The notes beneath the pieces were generated by a model. The model saw only the letters and a list, made by a program, of their open reading frames with translations, ran no database searches and had not been told where the DNA came from. From assembly GCF_003991195.1 (NCBI RefSeq), contig NZ_RCWL01000003.1, positions 62,001 through 126,000 of the forward strand: 64,000 nt of DNA. The letters are read 5' to 3'. Source of the stretch: Gynurincola endophyticus (GTDB lineage Bacteria > Bacteroidota > Bacteroidia > Chitinophagales > Chitinophagaceae). Of this stretch, positions 55,477 through 64,000 are shown one piece after another. A program made the position numbers and the translations under genes. Numbering within the stretch: position 1 is the stretch's first letter; the number at the start of each line of letters is the position of its first letter.

Positions 55477-55728
55477 ATGGTGAACAGGAAGGGTAAAGTA
55501 AATTTAACAAAAAGCAGCAGAATAACTCTCGAAAAAAGGAAGGAAAAGAACTTTGCTAACAACTCCTATGTAACTCAATTAATTAGCACAGATTCAGAAA
55601 CACAGGCTCTTCAGCATTATCTAAGGACTCAGGTAAAGAAAATATATCAGGACCTGACTAAATATGAAATTTTTTTGCGGGGAGGATTTACGTGTTTCCG
55701 TAAACGCGGTTATTACTTAAAGAGATGA
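55477..55728 (+). CDS. Doubtful small ORF
   Basis: 83 residues, basic, no recognised motif (MVNRKGKVNLTKSSRITLEKR). No partner gene and no clear promoter. Recorded because it is an open frame in a gap, but it may be chance. Confidence 0.25.
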   Translation: MVNRKGKVNLTKSSRITLEKRKEKNFANNSYVTQLISTDSETQALQHYLRTQVKKIYQDLTKYEIFLRGGFTCFRKRGYYLKR

Positions 55729-55784
55729 ATGGCTAAGGTATTTGTAAATAAAATATTGATTTAATCTTTTTCATTATTGCAGTC

Positions 55785-56420
55785 TTAAGAGCTATGCTGT
55801 AACCAATCAAGTTCTCTCTGCAAATTTTCTCTCGCCTGAGATTCATATTTGTTTTTAAAAAAAGGCGTCTTGAAAATCTCCTGAAAGTTCAAAAACTGTT
55901 GCAATACTTTTTTACGCCCTGCATTAAACAAAGCATCCGGATAAATTGAATACTCTGCCCTGATCTGTTTTCTATAGTTAAGATAGATCTCCGGGGCTTG
56001 TCCTAGAATTGCTAAATCGGCATCAAGCAGATAATTCGTATCAGTGTTTGCTGATCTCTGATGTGCTTTTGTAGCAATGATCTGTCCGCATACCTTCTCA
56101 ATCTGCTCAACCGGCAAGCCCAGTTCTTCAAGCCGGCGCTTCGCCAGTTCAGCACTTTGTTCTTCGTTAGCACTCGCGGCAGGATGATAGATGATGTCGT
56201 GGTAGAATATCGAAAACAATAAAGTATCATAGTCTTTAATCTTTATTTCAGCACCATGGAGTGCCGCAATCATTTGCTCAAGGTGGGAAAGATTATGATA
56301 ATGCCTGTTCTCCTGCTGATAGTTTTGTTCTATTTCATTCCAACATTTATCCTTCCGGGAAGCATTCTCCGTGTAAGTAGACAGGAGTTGATAAAATATT
56401 TTTTCCAGTATTTCTGACAT
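55785..56420 (-). CDS. HD-superfamily metal-dependent hydrolase (COG4339-like)
   Basis: 211 residues. RHYHNLSHLEQMIAAL supplies the first His ligands, FYHDIIYHP the HD pair, followed by ANEEQSAELAKRRL and YLLDADLAILG with the last Asp. Nucleotide or related phosphoester substrate unknown. It ends a converging gap of 56 bp from the doubtful ORF, and starts 18 bp after the gene at 56438. Confidence 0.85.
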   Translation of the reverse strand: MSEILEKIFYQLLSTYTENASRKDKCWNEIEQNYQQENRHYHNLSHLEQMIAALHGAEIKIKDYDTLLFSIFYHDIIYHPAASANEEQSAELAKRRLEELGLPVEQIEKVCGQIIATKAHQRSANTDTNYLLDADLAILGQAPEIYLNYRKQIRAEYSIYPDALFNAGRKKVLQQFLNFQEIFKTPFFKNKYESQARENLQRELDWLQHSS

Positions 56421-56437
56421 TGTAAATTGCCTTTATA

Positions 56438-57037
56438 TTAAAACCTTATAACACCATTCTCTTTTAAAGTATCTACATGCCTACTCCTGTTATAAGCCCG
56501 CGTCAAATTCAGTTCAGCGATATTCATTGAATCTTTCAATTCTATATTTATCGATGATAGCTTAAACAAATCATACTGTAATGGTGGTTCGCTCCATTCT
56601 AAGGTATATTGATACGCATCAATGATTTTGTTTGAGTCATCTGTTTTAACAATCAGAATATCATGAAAATCTTTAAAAAGTAGTGGTCCGTCACTATTAT
56701 ATGCCTGTCCCTTAAAAGTAGCTATAAACTGGTAATAAATAAACCTTCCGCTTACAGGTTCAAATGGTTGATGGCTTTCAAAACTGACGTTTCTGGTGAG
56801 CAGTCCATCCAGATTAAATAATTTCGGATAGTTAAAATCTGCATTTATTGCTTTTTTCTTTAAGTAATAGACCTGCATTTCTTCCGGGCCAGTAGCTTCA
56901 TTTTTTTCATTTGTATGAAACAGTATTTTAAGAGAAGTCTGGCGACAGTAAAAGAATATTACTGTTAAAGATAATAGCAGTATGATCGCGGGTGGTTTCA
57001 TAACACCGTCGACTTTCCTTTTCAATGTATAAATCAT
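56438..57037 (-). CDS. Membrane-anchored protein of unknown function
   Basis: About 199 residues from the ATG at 57037; a TTG start at 57082 and an ATG at 57001 are alternatives. N-terminal helix PPAIILLLSLTVIFFYC, then a beta-rich domain (FEPVSGRFIYYQFIATFKG, FHDILIVKTDDSNKIIDAYQY). No family recognised. It is followed 18 bp later by the HD hydrolase gene. Confidence 0.6.
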   Translation of the reverse strand: MIYTLKRKVDGVMKPPAIILLLSLTVIFFYCRQTSLKILFHTNEKNEATGPEEMQVYYLKKKAINADFNYPKLFNLDGLLTRNVSFESHQPFEPVSGRFIYYQFIATFKGQAYNSDGPLLFKDFHDILIVKTDDSNKIIDAYQYTLEWSEPPLQYDLFKLSSINIELKDSMNIAELNLTRAYNRSRHVDTLKENGVIRF

Positions 57038-57116
57038 TAAGCTGTCAGATTTCGTTATATTCCAATAAGATGAAAATGGCAATGAAAATCCATAACCGCA
57101 GCCGCAGCTTTACCTG

Positions 57117-57146
57117 TTTGCGGCGAATATTTCATACATTCACCGC
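57117..57146. repeat. Second REP-like palindrome
   Basis: TTTGCGGCGAATAT and ATTCACCGCAGAA form an imperfect stem (one mismatch) around a short loop. The right arm matches the element at 55385-55395. Confidence 0.5.
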
Positions 57147-57244
57147 AGAATGCTTCAAGTCTTCTATAATAACCATTGAAGGATGACCATAGATATTGCA
57201 TAATCCAGAATTACCAAAAGGATTAACCCAATTTCATCCATAAG

Positions 57245-60200
57245 TTATTTCTCTCCCACCTCCATTCGCTTCACCCCCGTTGCGCCATAAAATGCCGGAA
57301 AATACTGTTGGCTGATTTTTGCCGGATTGATATAATACTTTCCTTCATAACGTGCTACTAACGGTATTTCTATTTCAAATTTACCGGCTGCCAAACTTTC
57401 ATAAAATATAACTACCTGGTGATCATAGTAAGAACGGTAATATTCACCGTAACGGGCAGCAGGCTTTTCAGCATAATCCAATCCTGCCGGAATCGGAATT
57501 TCCAACATCACATAGTCAGCGGTTCTTTCGGCATCAACAGACACTTTCAGTTTCACTATTTCTCCCGGCCGCGTAGCAGATACCCAATTGGTAGTAACCC
57601 GATATCCGTTATTGACGGAAACTGTCGCCGTATCCCAACGTTTGGTATAAAATGATAAATAGGATAATGAGGACCCTTCAAACCTTACATTGACAGCATC
57701 GGTTGACCTGAATTGATTTTCATAATATCCCTCCTCATTAAATTTTACCGGCTGGCCATTTACCCAAAAGCGATTTTTTTCAGATGAAGTGTCTTCCGTG
57801 ATTATTTCCGGCATCACCACATTCATCAGGCTTGACAACTGGTAAGTATTTAAGTATTGTTTTGACAAGAATATTTCCTTTAAATAATTCATCACCTTCG
57901 GAGTCATACGATGGTTGATCGATTTTAAATACCTATACAGCTCTATACTTGTCATTACAGAGTTATCTAACACATAGTTGAGTTGGGACGAGTAGTAGGC
58001 AATCGTTTCTTTTTCTGTGACTCTTGACAATACTGAATCTATTTCCAGATTGAATATCCTTGACAATAACAATGTGTGATAAGAAGAGCGTTTGTTATAT
58101 CCCAAACGAATATCACTTTCTGTTACTGCTTCATTCAGTATTTTTAACGCAATGATACGATCGGCGTTTACATCATTTTTCCATTCGAGTGCCTGCCTGT
58201 TCACCTTAGCAAATACCTCCGGTTTTATTTCATATCCATTTTCTACTGCCATTTTCAAAGCAATATTCACATGGTCGGTTATCCATTCTGTTGCGGGATT
58301 TTTTCCGAACCACGACCATCCGCCTTTATCATTCTGGTTCGACAAAAGTTGTTTTATAATTTTTTTGATACGCAAATCATGTTTGAATTTCATTTGACGC
58401 GATTCATATAATTTCTTCTGCCAGAGTAGTCCGATCAACCTGGAGGCCTGTTGCTCGTTACATTCATATAAATAATCCTGCAGATACTTCATCCGGTCGT
58501 TTAGTATAGACGGATAGTTGTTTTGTATTGCCAGATAAATATTTGCTGAGGGATTCGCTATACTAATACCTGTATCTTTTGTAAGTGTAAAATATTCCTG
58601 ATCGGCAATGAAAGTTCCCACAGGAAAAACAGGAATTGTTTTTTCAATAGCATCCACCATCTTTTGATCTATGGATACCATGTATTCTATATGTACAGCT
58701 GTATCATTTTTTACCGATGCAAAATTTTTCTCTGATAGAATGTTGGCTAACCGGCCGGAGCTGTTTTTTACCGTTTCGTTATTAATGGAAATCGCCTGCT
58801 CTATATTGACTGTTCCTGTATCTTCTACCTGACGAACTTTGGTAGTATACTGAAAATAGTCTTTATCGGTCAAAAACTTTGGATGTTCAATATCAGCAAA
58901 TACCGGCAGATAAACCCGCAACGGAAGTTTTTTAGTGTAAAAATGTTTTTTACCGTCTGTTACGAGAAATTGGGTTTTCCATGCAGTAATATCATCCGGT
59001 AGCTTATATTTCAGCTTTACCTGGCCATTCATATCTGTTTTCAGATCAGGAAACCAGAAGCTTTCATCTTTAAAAGAACTTCTCATACGCGGTACATAAT
59101 AAGACACTTCCGGTTCTTCGTTGATTTCCGGAGTTACTGAGTCAGCATCTTCCATTTTAGTTATTTCATCCTCTGCCGAGCCCCTTTCTATGGAAGACAA
59201 ACCTCTTATTCTTATAGTAGCACTTTTTGCAGAAACACCAACCACCCGTCCTGTGAGCACTCCTTGAAGGTTCTTCTTAGCTGCATAACCAACGACCACT
59301 ACTTCATCCAATTCGTAACTTTTCGGGTTCATTAGTATGATATTGCTTTTTTGGTGCCAATAGTATTTTACGTTATTATAGCCGAGAGCAGATATTTCAA
59401 CATAAGGAATTTTTATCAGGGGGATGGTCGCAATACCATTTGCGTTTGTTGACGCATTTCCTCCCTCGTATTTTACGTTTGCAAAAGGAATGGGATTATA
59501 TTGCTCATCTAATACCATTAATTTGATATAATTAAGACTGGTCCAATCTTCACTATATTCTAACCTGATACTCTCAAAACCTGTTGTTTTCTCCAACAAC
59601 CGGTAAAGCTCTTTTCTTTCCGCATTATTCGCCTGTTTTAATTGCGGGTCTATTTTTCTTACTATGTAATCGCTCTTCTTTTCAATAGAATCGATCAGTA
59701 CTTTACCATAACTGTAAAAGTAATAAATTACAGCGGGGCTGTTGCTTTGAACATTCACCGAATGTCTATCATAAATATTTAATGTATCATTATACCTTAC
59801 CAGTATATATTTTGGCGATATACTATTACTTGTATCAAGATAAAAGTTATTTTCCCTGTTACGTTTAATATTGAAAGACAATAAAGACTGAATATGTAAA
59901 CTATCCAGATCTCTTTCACTATATATGATTTCTCTCAAAGCACCCGGTAATGTTTTTCTGTAGCCCAATTTTGTAAAATCTCTTTCCGGCTCATTTTTCT
60001 CATATATATACCCTTTATCTATAAAAAATGAAGACGAAGCATTTGGTTGGAATGATTGATTATACAACCGGTAATTATATAAAGAATAGCCCCTTTGTAA
60101 TCCAGACAAAATAAAGTTTCCGCTTCCTGTTAAAAGAGGAATATAGTAGTCTTCTACTTTCAGGTAAGAAGTTGTATATCTGTATCTCCCATTCGAAAGG

Positions 60201-62488
60201 GAAAAATATTGTGGGGTAAATCTGATTTTATCATTTACTGCGCTCACCAATGTTTTGCTATTAAACATTCCTTTTTCATTTACCACAAAAACCTTTCTTT
60301 TGCCTTTCGGAACTGATACCTGGTGAATATAGAATTGTTTCTTAGAAGTGATCACCAACAGCTTTTCTGTGCGATCTAACATGTTTGCGGAAATTACTGC
60401 TGTATTTTTATCAACAGATAGGTGAACCGGTTCACGATCTTTAAGAACCGCTATTAAATCGTCTTTTCCAATGTAATAAAACAATAGCTGGTCAGCCTCT
60501 GAGGGTGCATCTTCTATATACATGTAAGCAGAATCTGTATACATTAATTGCATGAGCGGATTATCATATAACTCCTTTAACTGTTTTACATCCTTTATTT
60601 TTTGATACTGATTGATATTCTCTATCTGTTGCATTTTGATTCTTTTATGCTGAGCGGGAACACTGTTCTCTGCATAAAAATTAGTTCTTTCAAATTGTTC
60701 TTTCACGCCTGATGCCGTAATATCCAGATCTTTCACCGGGCGTCCGTTTTGATCTTTTACCGTCAATAGAGTATTTACTTCCTGGCCGGGAGTTGCTTTT
60801 TCGGGTGCTTCAATTTCTATTTTATATGCCGGAGAAAAAGAGCTGGAATAGCTTGCCTCCTTCCACTCATTACCCTGCAGATAATATATTTTTACCAGAT
60901 AAACATCCTTACTACCTGAAGGGTATTGATGATTCGCTCTTTCTTTATATCCTGAAGCGATGATCTTATTATTCTTTGTAACAGTGTACCAGACTGGTGC
61001 AGGTGATTGTACGTCTATTACGGTTATACTTTGTTGCTGATCTATTTTTACCTGAGGTTGTAAAAAGTCACTTACCGGCAGCAAAAATACTTGTCCTTCC
61101 TCTGATGAAACTTTCAGATATTCTGTTCCTTCAGGTAATACTACCCATTTTTGTAACGACAACTTTTGCGAAGCAAGCTCTTCATATAAAGTATTTAAAA
61201 ACGTCACCGTATAGTTGCCGCTTAATTTTTCTTTGTTTACTGCATTTATAACAATGCTGTCGTTCCGAACCGTTGATACCTCAAAACCCAGGTCATGATC
61301 GGTTATAAGAGTTATTTTTTCTTCAATGGTTAATTGATTGGAAGTGGTGGCTTTCAATGAAATGGTATAATTAGCATCAATCCCCGGAAAATCATTTCCG
61401 GCAAGCCGCAGGTAAAAACGGCCATCACTTTCTTTTATCAACTCTCCCGACCAGATTATTTTTTGAAATGCTTCCTGTTTTGTTGAAATAGACTGCTTGC
61501 GCAAATTGCTAAACACCACCTCTGCGTATACCGTAGCATCATGCAATAAAAATTGATTTTTGTCTTTTACATTTACCTGAAGAATAAGCGAATCTTCTTT
61601 ATGAATCGTGGTCTTATTTATTTGATAATCTAATAGCAGATCTTTTAACTCATACTGCGTGTACGGGATAAAATGATATGAGTAAACGCCTCTGTTTGAT
61701 ACTGACACCGTGATATCTTTATCTAACGTAAAATTCCAGGAGGCCAGCGGAAAACTGAATTCATAAAAACTTTTACGATACGGCTTCACATAAAACACAG
61801 TGTCTTTCCATATACCTTGCGACGACAAGCTTACTCTGAGAGGGTTGTTTACGCGGTCAAAACGAGACATCTTTTTATTAAAGTACTTCACTTTCAATGT
61901 ATCACCCATGCGGTACATCGGTTTACTGCTTGCCCAGAATTCCTTTACGCCCCGATTGCTTTTTTTGCGATAGCCGGACGAAAATGTTTTTAGAGAATAA
62001 AACAGTTCTTCTCCCTGATACTTTATGCGTAAGTATTCGCTGTCTGCTTCTACTAAGTAGCCGTTGTTTTCTACATTAAATGGAACTAATTTTTTAGATG
62101 CTATCACTTCTGCCGACTTTACCAATTGTCCGTCTTTGTTTCTTATTACCAGCAGTATTCCTTTACTATTTTTTAAGAAATTCACTTTCAGGTCTGTAAT
62201 ATTATAAACATTACTTTCAACAAAGTATTGATAATAATTGTGTGCTACAGTGGAGTAATAGTAAATGCCTTTGGTCTGCTGACGATTGAACAAAGAGAAA
62301 TCCCTGGTTGTATCAACAAACTGAAGATATCGGGCAATTTCCTTCTGTTTGATTTTATTCTTATCATCAAAAGCATCCGGATGTATTTTATATACCCAGG
62401 TCAGGCCACTATAAGATGTCAGGGGTTGCTGAGCAGTAGAAGAGATAACCGTTGCCAGCAAAAAAAATAAGCTTAATAACCTCCTCAT
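57245..62488 (-). CDS. Alpha-2-macroglobulin-family protein with embedded SusC-plug-like segment
   Basis: 1747 residues. Signal peptide ending SSTAQ, MG-type beta domains (for example VKYFNKKMSRF), an inserted carboxypeptidase-regulatory plus plug-like part at about residues 1010-1105 (YNPIPFANVKYEGGNASTN, then DEVVVVGYAAKKNLQGVLTG and IRIRGLSS), then ANG2-like SSFKDESFWFPDLKTDMNG and a thioester domain with CNEQ at C1343 (YLYECNEQQASRL), matching the CxEQ motif. The C-terminus is the usual receptor-binding-like domain. Protease trap or envelope defence. Confidence 0.85.
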   Translation of the reverse strand: MRRLLSLFFLLATVISSTAQQPLTSYSGLTWVYKIHPDAFDDKNKIKQKEIARYLQFVDTTRDFSLFNRQQTKGIYYYSTVAHNYYQYFVESNVYNITDLKVNFLKNSKGILLVIRNKDGQLVKSAEVIASKKLVPFNVENNGYLVEADSEYLRIKYQGEELFYSLKTFSSGYRKKSNRGVKEFWASSKPMYRMGDTLKVKYFNKKMSRFDRVNNPLRVSLSSQGIWKDTVFYVKPYRKSFYEFSFPLASWNFTLDKDITVSVSNRGVYSYHFIPYTQYELKDLLLDYQINKTTIHKEDSLILQVNVKDKNQFLLHDATVYAEVVFSNLRKQSISTKQEAFQKIIWSGELIKESDGRFYLRLAGNDFPGIDANYTISLKATTSNQLTIEEKITLITDHDLGFEVSTVRNDSIVINAVNKEKLSGNYTVTFLNTLYEELASQKLSLQKWVVLPEGTEYLKVSSEEGQVFLLPVSDFLQPQVKIDQQQSITVIDVQSPAPVWYTVTKNNKIIASGYKERANHQYPSGSKDVYLVKIYYLQGNEWKEASYSSSFSPAYKIEIEAPEKATPGQEVNTLLTVKDQNGRPVKDLDITASGVKEQFERTNFYAENSVPAQHKRIKMQQIENINQYQKIKDVKQLKELYDNPLMQLMYTDSAYMYIEDAPSEADQLLFYYIGKDDLIAVLKDREPVHLSVDKNTAVISANMLDRTEKLLVITSKKQFYIHQVSVPKGKRKVFVVNEKGMFNSKTLVSAVNDKIRFTPQYFSLSNGRYRYTTSYLKVEDYYIPLLTGSGNFILSGLQRGYSLYNYRLYNQSFQPNASSSFFIDKGYIYEKNEPERDFTKLGYRKTLPGALREIIYSERDLDSLHIQSLLSFNIKRNRENNFYLDTSNSISPKYILVRYNDTLNIYDRHSVNVQSNSPAVIYYFYSYGKVLIDSIEKKSDYIVRKIDPQLKQANNAERKELYRLLEKTTGFESIRLEYSEDWTSLNYIKLMVLDEQYNPIPFANVKYEGGNASTNANGIATIPLIKIPYVEISALGYNNVKYYWHQKSNIILMNPKSYELDEVVVVGYAAKKNLQGVLTGRVVGVSAKSATIRIRGLSSIERGSAEDEITKMEDADSVTPEINEEPEVSYYVPRMRSSFKDESFWFPDLKTDMNGQVKLKYKLPDDITAWKTQFLVTDGKKHFYTKKLPLRVYLPVFADIEHPKFLTDKDYFQYTTKVRQVEDTGTVNIEQAISINNETVKNSSGRLANILSEKNFASVKNDTAVHIEYMVSIDQKMVDAIEKTIPVFPVGTFIADQEYFTLTKDTGISIANPSANIYLAIQNNYPSILNDRMKYLQDYLYECNEQQASRLIGLLWQKKLYESRQMKFKHDLRIKKIIKQLLSNQNDKGGWSWFGKNPATEWITDHVNIALKMAVENGYEIKPEVFAKVNRQALEWKNDVNADRIIALKILNEAVTESDIRLGYNKRSSYHTLLLSRIFNLEIDSVLSRVTEKETIAYYSSQLNYVLDNSVMTSIELYRYLKSINHRMTPKVMNYLKEIFLSKQYLNTYQLSSLMNVVMPEIITEDTSSEKNRFWVNGQPVKFNEEGYYENQFRSTDAVNVRFEGSSLSYLSFYTKRWDTATVSVNNGYRVTTNWVSATRPGEIVKLKVSVDAERTADYVMLEIPIPAGLDYAEKPAARYGEYYRSYYDHQVVIFYESLAAGKFEIEIPLVARYEGKYYINPAKISQQYFPAFYGATGVKRMEVGEK

Positions 62489-62567
62489 ATACCAAGAGTT
62501 TATTAAACTTATTAATTTATTTCGATATTATCAACAGGCGATGTATCGCCCGTCAATCAAAATGTTT

Positions 62568-64000
62568 CTAGTATTTCATTAACCGCTGAACCGTTTCATG
62601 CAATCTTGATTTCGCCAGGAAGTTCTGTTCCAGTTGAATATTAAAAGGAACGGGCGTATCCAGTGAAGCACATCTCAAAATAGGAGCGTCCAGGTATTCG
62701 AAACAGTTTTCGGTAATCCAGGCACTTATTTCACCACCGATACCGCCTACGAGTGTGTCTTCGTGCAGCAATAATACTTTTCCGGTTTTTTGTACGGTTT
62801 TTCTGATGGCGTCATAATCTAATGGCAATAAAGTTCTCAGATCCAGTATCTCGATAGCGATTTCCGGATGTTCTGCGGCATAGTCTTCGGCCCAATGAAC
62901 ACCGGCACCGTAAGTTATAATTGACATTTCGTCGCCTGACCTTACCAGTCTGGCTTTTCCTATTTCTATTTCATAATATTGTTGTGGTACTTTTCCGCTT
63001 ATACTTCTGTAAAGCGCTTTGTGTTCAAAGAAGATCACCGGATTCGGATCATTAAATGAAGCAATCAGCAATCCTTTCGCATCAGCCGGAGAAGAAGGAT
63101 ATACTACTTTCAAACCGGGAGTATGTACAAACCAGGCTTCGTTACTTTGAGAGTGAAACGGACCGGCACCTACGCCGCCGCCGGTTGGCATCCTGATAAC
63201 CACATCGGCATTTTGCCCCCATCTGTAATGTAGTTTTGCGAGGTTATTGATGATCTGGTTAAATCCAACGGTAACAAAATCGGCAAACTGCATTTCCATC
63301 ATTGACTTAAATCCTTCCAGGCTTAATCCGCACGCAGCTCCTACAATGGCGCTTTCGCAAAGGGGAGTATTCCGAACTCTTTCTTTACCAAACTTCTCCA
63401 CCAGGCCTTCAGTAATTTTAAAAGCGCCGCCATACTCTGCAATGTCTTGCCCCATTAATATCAGATTGTCGTGGTGTTCCATCGACTGAAGCATTGCTTC
63501 TTTGATAGCATCAATTATTCTATATTCATTTTGGGGGATAGAAGGCTGAATCTCTTTTATTGAATTATCCAGTACAGTAATGTTTTGCGTTGATACTTTA
63601 CGCGCATAGATATCATCCAGCTCGTGTTGTGTATTCACTACTAATGGAGTGGCTTCAAATCCGACTTTTAATTCTTCTTCTATTGTATGTTTAAAGCGTT
63701 GGCGTGTTGCTTCGATTACTTCAGTAGATAAGATCTCTTCATTTAAAAGGAATTTTTCAAAGTTGGCGATAGGATCTTTTTCTGCCCATAAGTCGAACAA
63801 CTCTTTCGGAACATATTTGGTACCGCTCGCTTCTTCGTGTCCGCGCATACGGAAGGTCATACATTCGATCAGATAGGGTTTCTGATTTTTGATACAGAAA
63901 TCACGTACACCTTTGATGGTATCAATAACGGTAAGAATATTATTTCCGTCAATTTTTACGCCCTCCATTCCATAGCCTTTCGCACGATCTACCAGGCTTT
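62568..64000 (-). CDS. Fused E1 alpha/beta 2-oxoacid dehydrogenase (cut by right edge)
   Basis: The open frame runs past the window edge; the in-window part starts mid-E1-alpha (SLVDRAKGYGMEGVKIDGNN, LIECMTFRMRGHEEASGTKY) and continues into a full E1-beta: ILMGQDIAEYGGAFKIT, GVGAGPFHSQSNEAWF, GLKVVYPSSPADAKGL, and VLLLHEDTLVGGIGGEI. The single-chain alpha-beta arrangement is common in Bacteroidota and is usually called a branched-chain or 2-oxoisovalerate dehydrogenase E1. The E2 and E3 partners are not in view. Confidence 0.9.
   Translation of the reverse strand, partial: SLVDRAKGYGMEGVKIDGNNILTVIDTIKGVRDFCIKNQKPYLIECMTFRMRGHEEASGTKYVPKELFDLWAEKDPIANFEKFLLNEEILSTEVIEATRQRFKHTIEEELKVGFEATPLVVNTQHELDDIYARKVSTQNITVLDNSIKEIQPSIPQNEYRIIDAIKEAMLQSMEHHDNLILMGQDIAEYGGAFKITEGLVEKFGKERVRNTPLCESAIVGAACGLSLEGFKSMMEMQFADFVTVGFNQIINNLAKLHYRWGQNADVVIRMPTGGGVGAGPFHSQSNEAWFVHTPGLKVVYPSSPADAKGLLIASFNDPNPVIFFEHKALYRSISGKVPQQYYEIEIGKARLVRSGDEMSIITYGAGVHWAEDYAAEHPEIAIEILDLRTLLPLDYDAIRKTVQKTGKVLLLHEDTLVGGIGGEISAWITENCFEYLDAPILRCASLDTPVPFNIQLEQNFLAKSRLHETVQRLMKY

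Noticed and set aside
1-64000. CRISPR array, prophage or intact insertion sequence
   Set aside because: No regularly spaced repeats, phage structural genes or terminal inverted repeats with transposase were seen.

Overview
The window comes from the chromosome of a Bacteroidota bacterium, most likely Chitinophagaceae or a close relative. The signs are class I lanthipeptide leaders of the Bacteroidota type, an IPExxxVDY-family protein, a TonB-type receptor with an OMP_b-brl_3-like barrel, promoter boxes of the TAnnTTTG kind, weak use of Shine-Dalgarno sites and an AT-rich base composition. I saw no rRNA, tRNA, CRISPR array, intact insertion sequence or prophage.

Region 1 (1-4.4 kb): all on the minus strand. 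Seven lanthipeptide precursor genes lie in tandem, followed by the 5' part of a lanC-like cyclase gene that runs off the left edge. Hairpins with related arms separate most precursors. A DUF2975 membrane-protein gene broken by two frameshifts and a 34-bp perfect palindrome lie upstream. Region 2 (4.9-9.6 kb): an HExxH protein, a small outer-membrane protein, a thermonuclease-like lipoprotein, and a four-gene set ending in a membrane protein, a NarL-type histidine kinase and its response regulator. Region 3 (9.5-27.7 kb): ordinary accessory metabolism and envelope genes (esterase, lipoprotein, luciferase-like oxidoreductase, nucleoid-associated protein, cyclophilin, TonB receptor), a large SNF2 helicase with a SWIM finger, an M28 peptidase, an ECF sigma factor with a membrane partner, an ArsC/Spx-like protein and a degenerate IS200/RAYT-type transposase derivative.

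Region 4 (27.9-41.1 kb) is rich in DNA replication and repair: uvrD/pcrA, a PIF1-like helicase, recA, uvrB and polA, with mgsA and an OmpA-type lipoprotein among them. Region 5 (41.4-47.6 kb): a large secreted aromatic/Gly-rich protein, a DsbA-like oxidoreductase, a secreted amidohydrolase and two proteins of unknown role.

Region 6 (48.0-53.4 kb) is the strongest candidate for an unusual system: a tight three-gene minus-strand operon of a membrane-anchored TerB-type protein, a BrxD-like P-loop ATPase and an Lhr/BrxHI-like helicase, with no BREX methylase or phosphatase alongside. It is probably a DNA-processing or anti-phage module. Region 7 (54-64 kb): DUF1801, cupin and HD-hydrolase genes, an intergenic zone with REP-like palindromes and a 46-bp duplicated piece of the cupin gene, a giant alpha-2-macroglobulin-like protein with an embedded SusC-plug-like segment, and a fused E1 alpha/beta dehydrogenase cut by the right edge.
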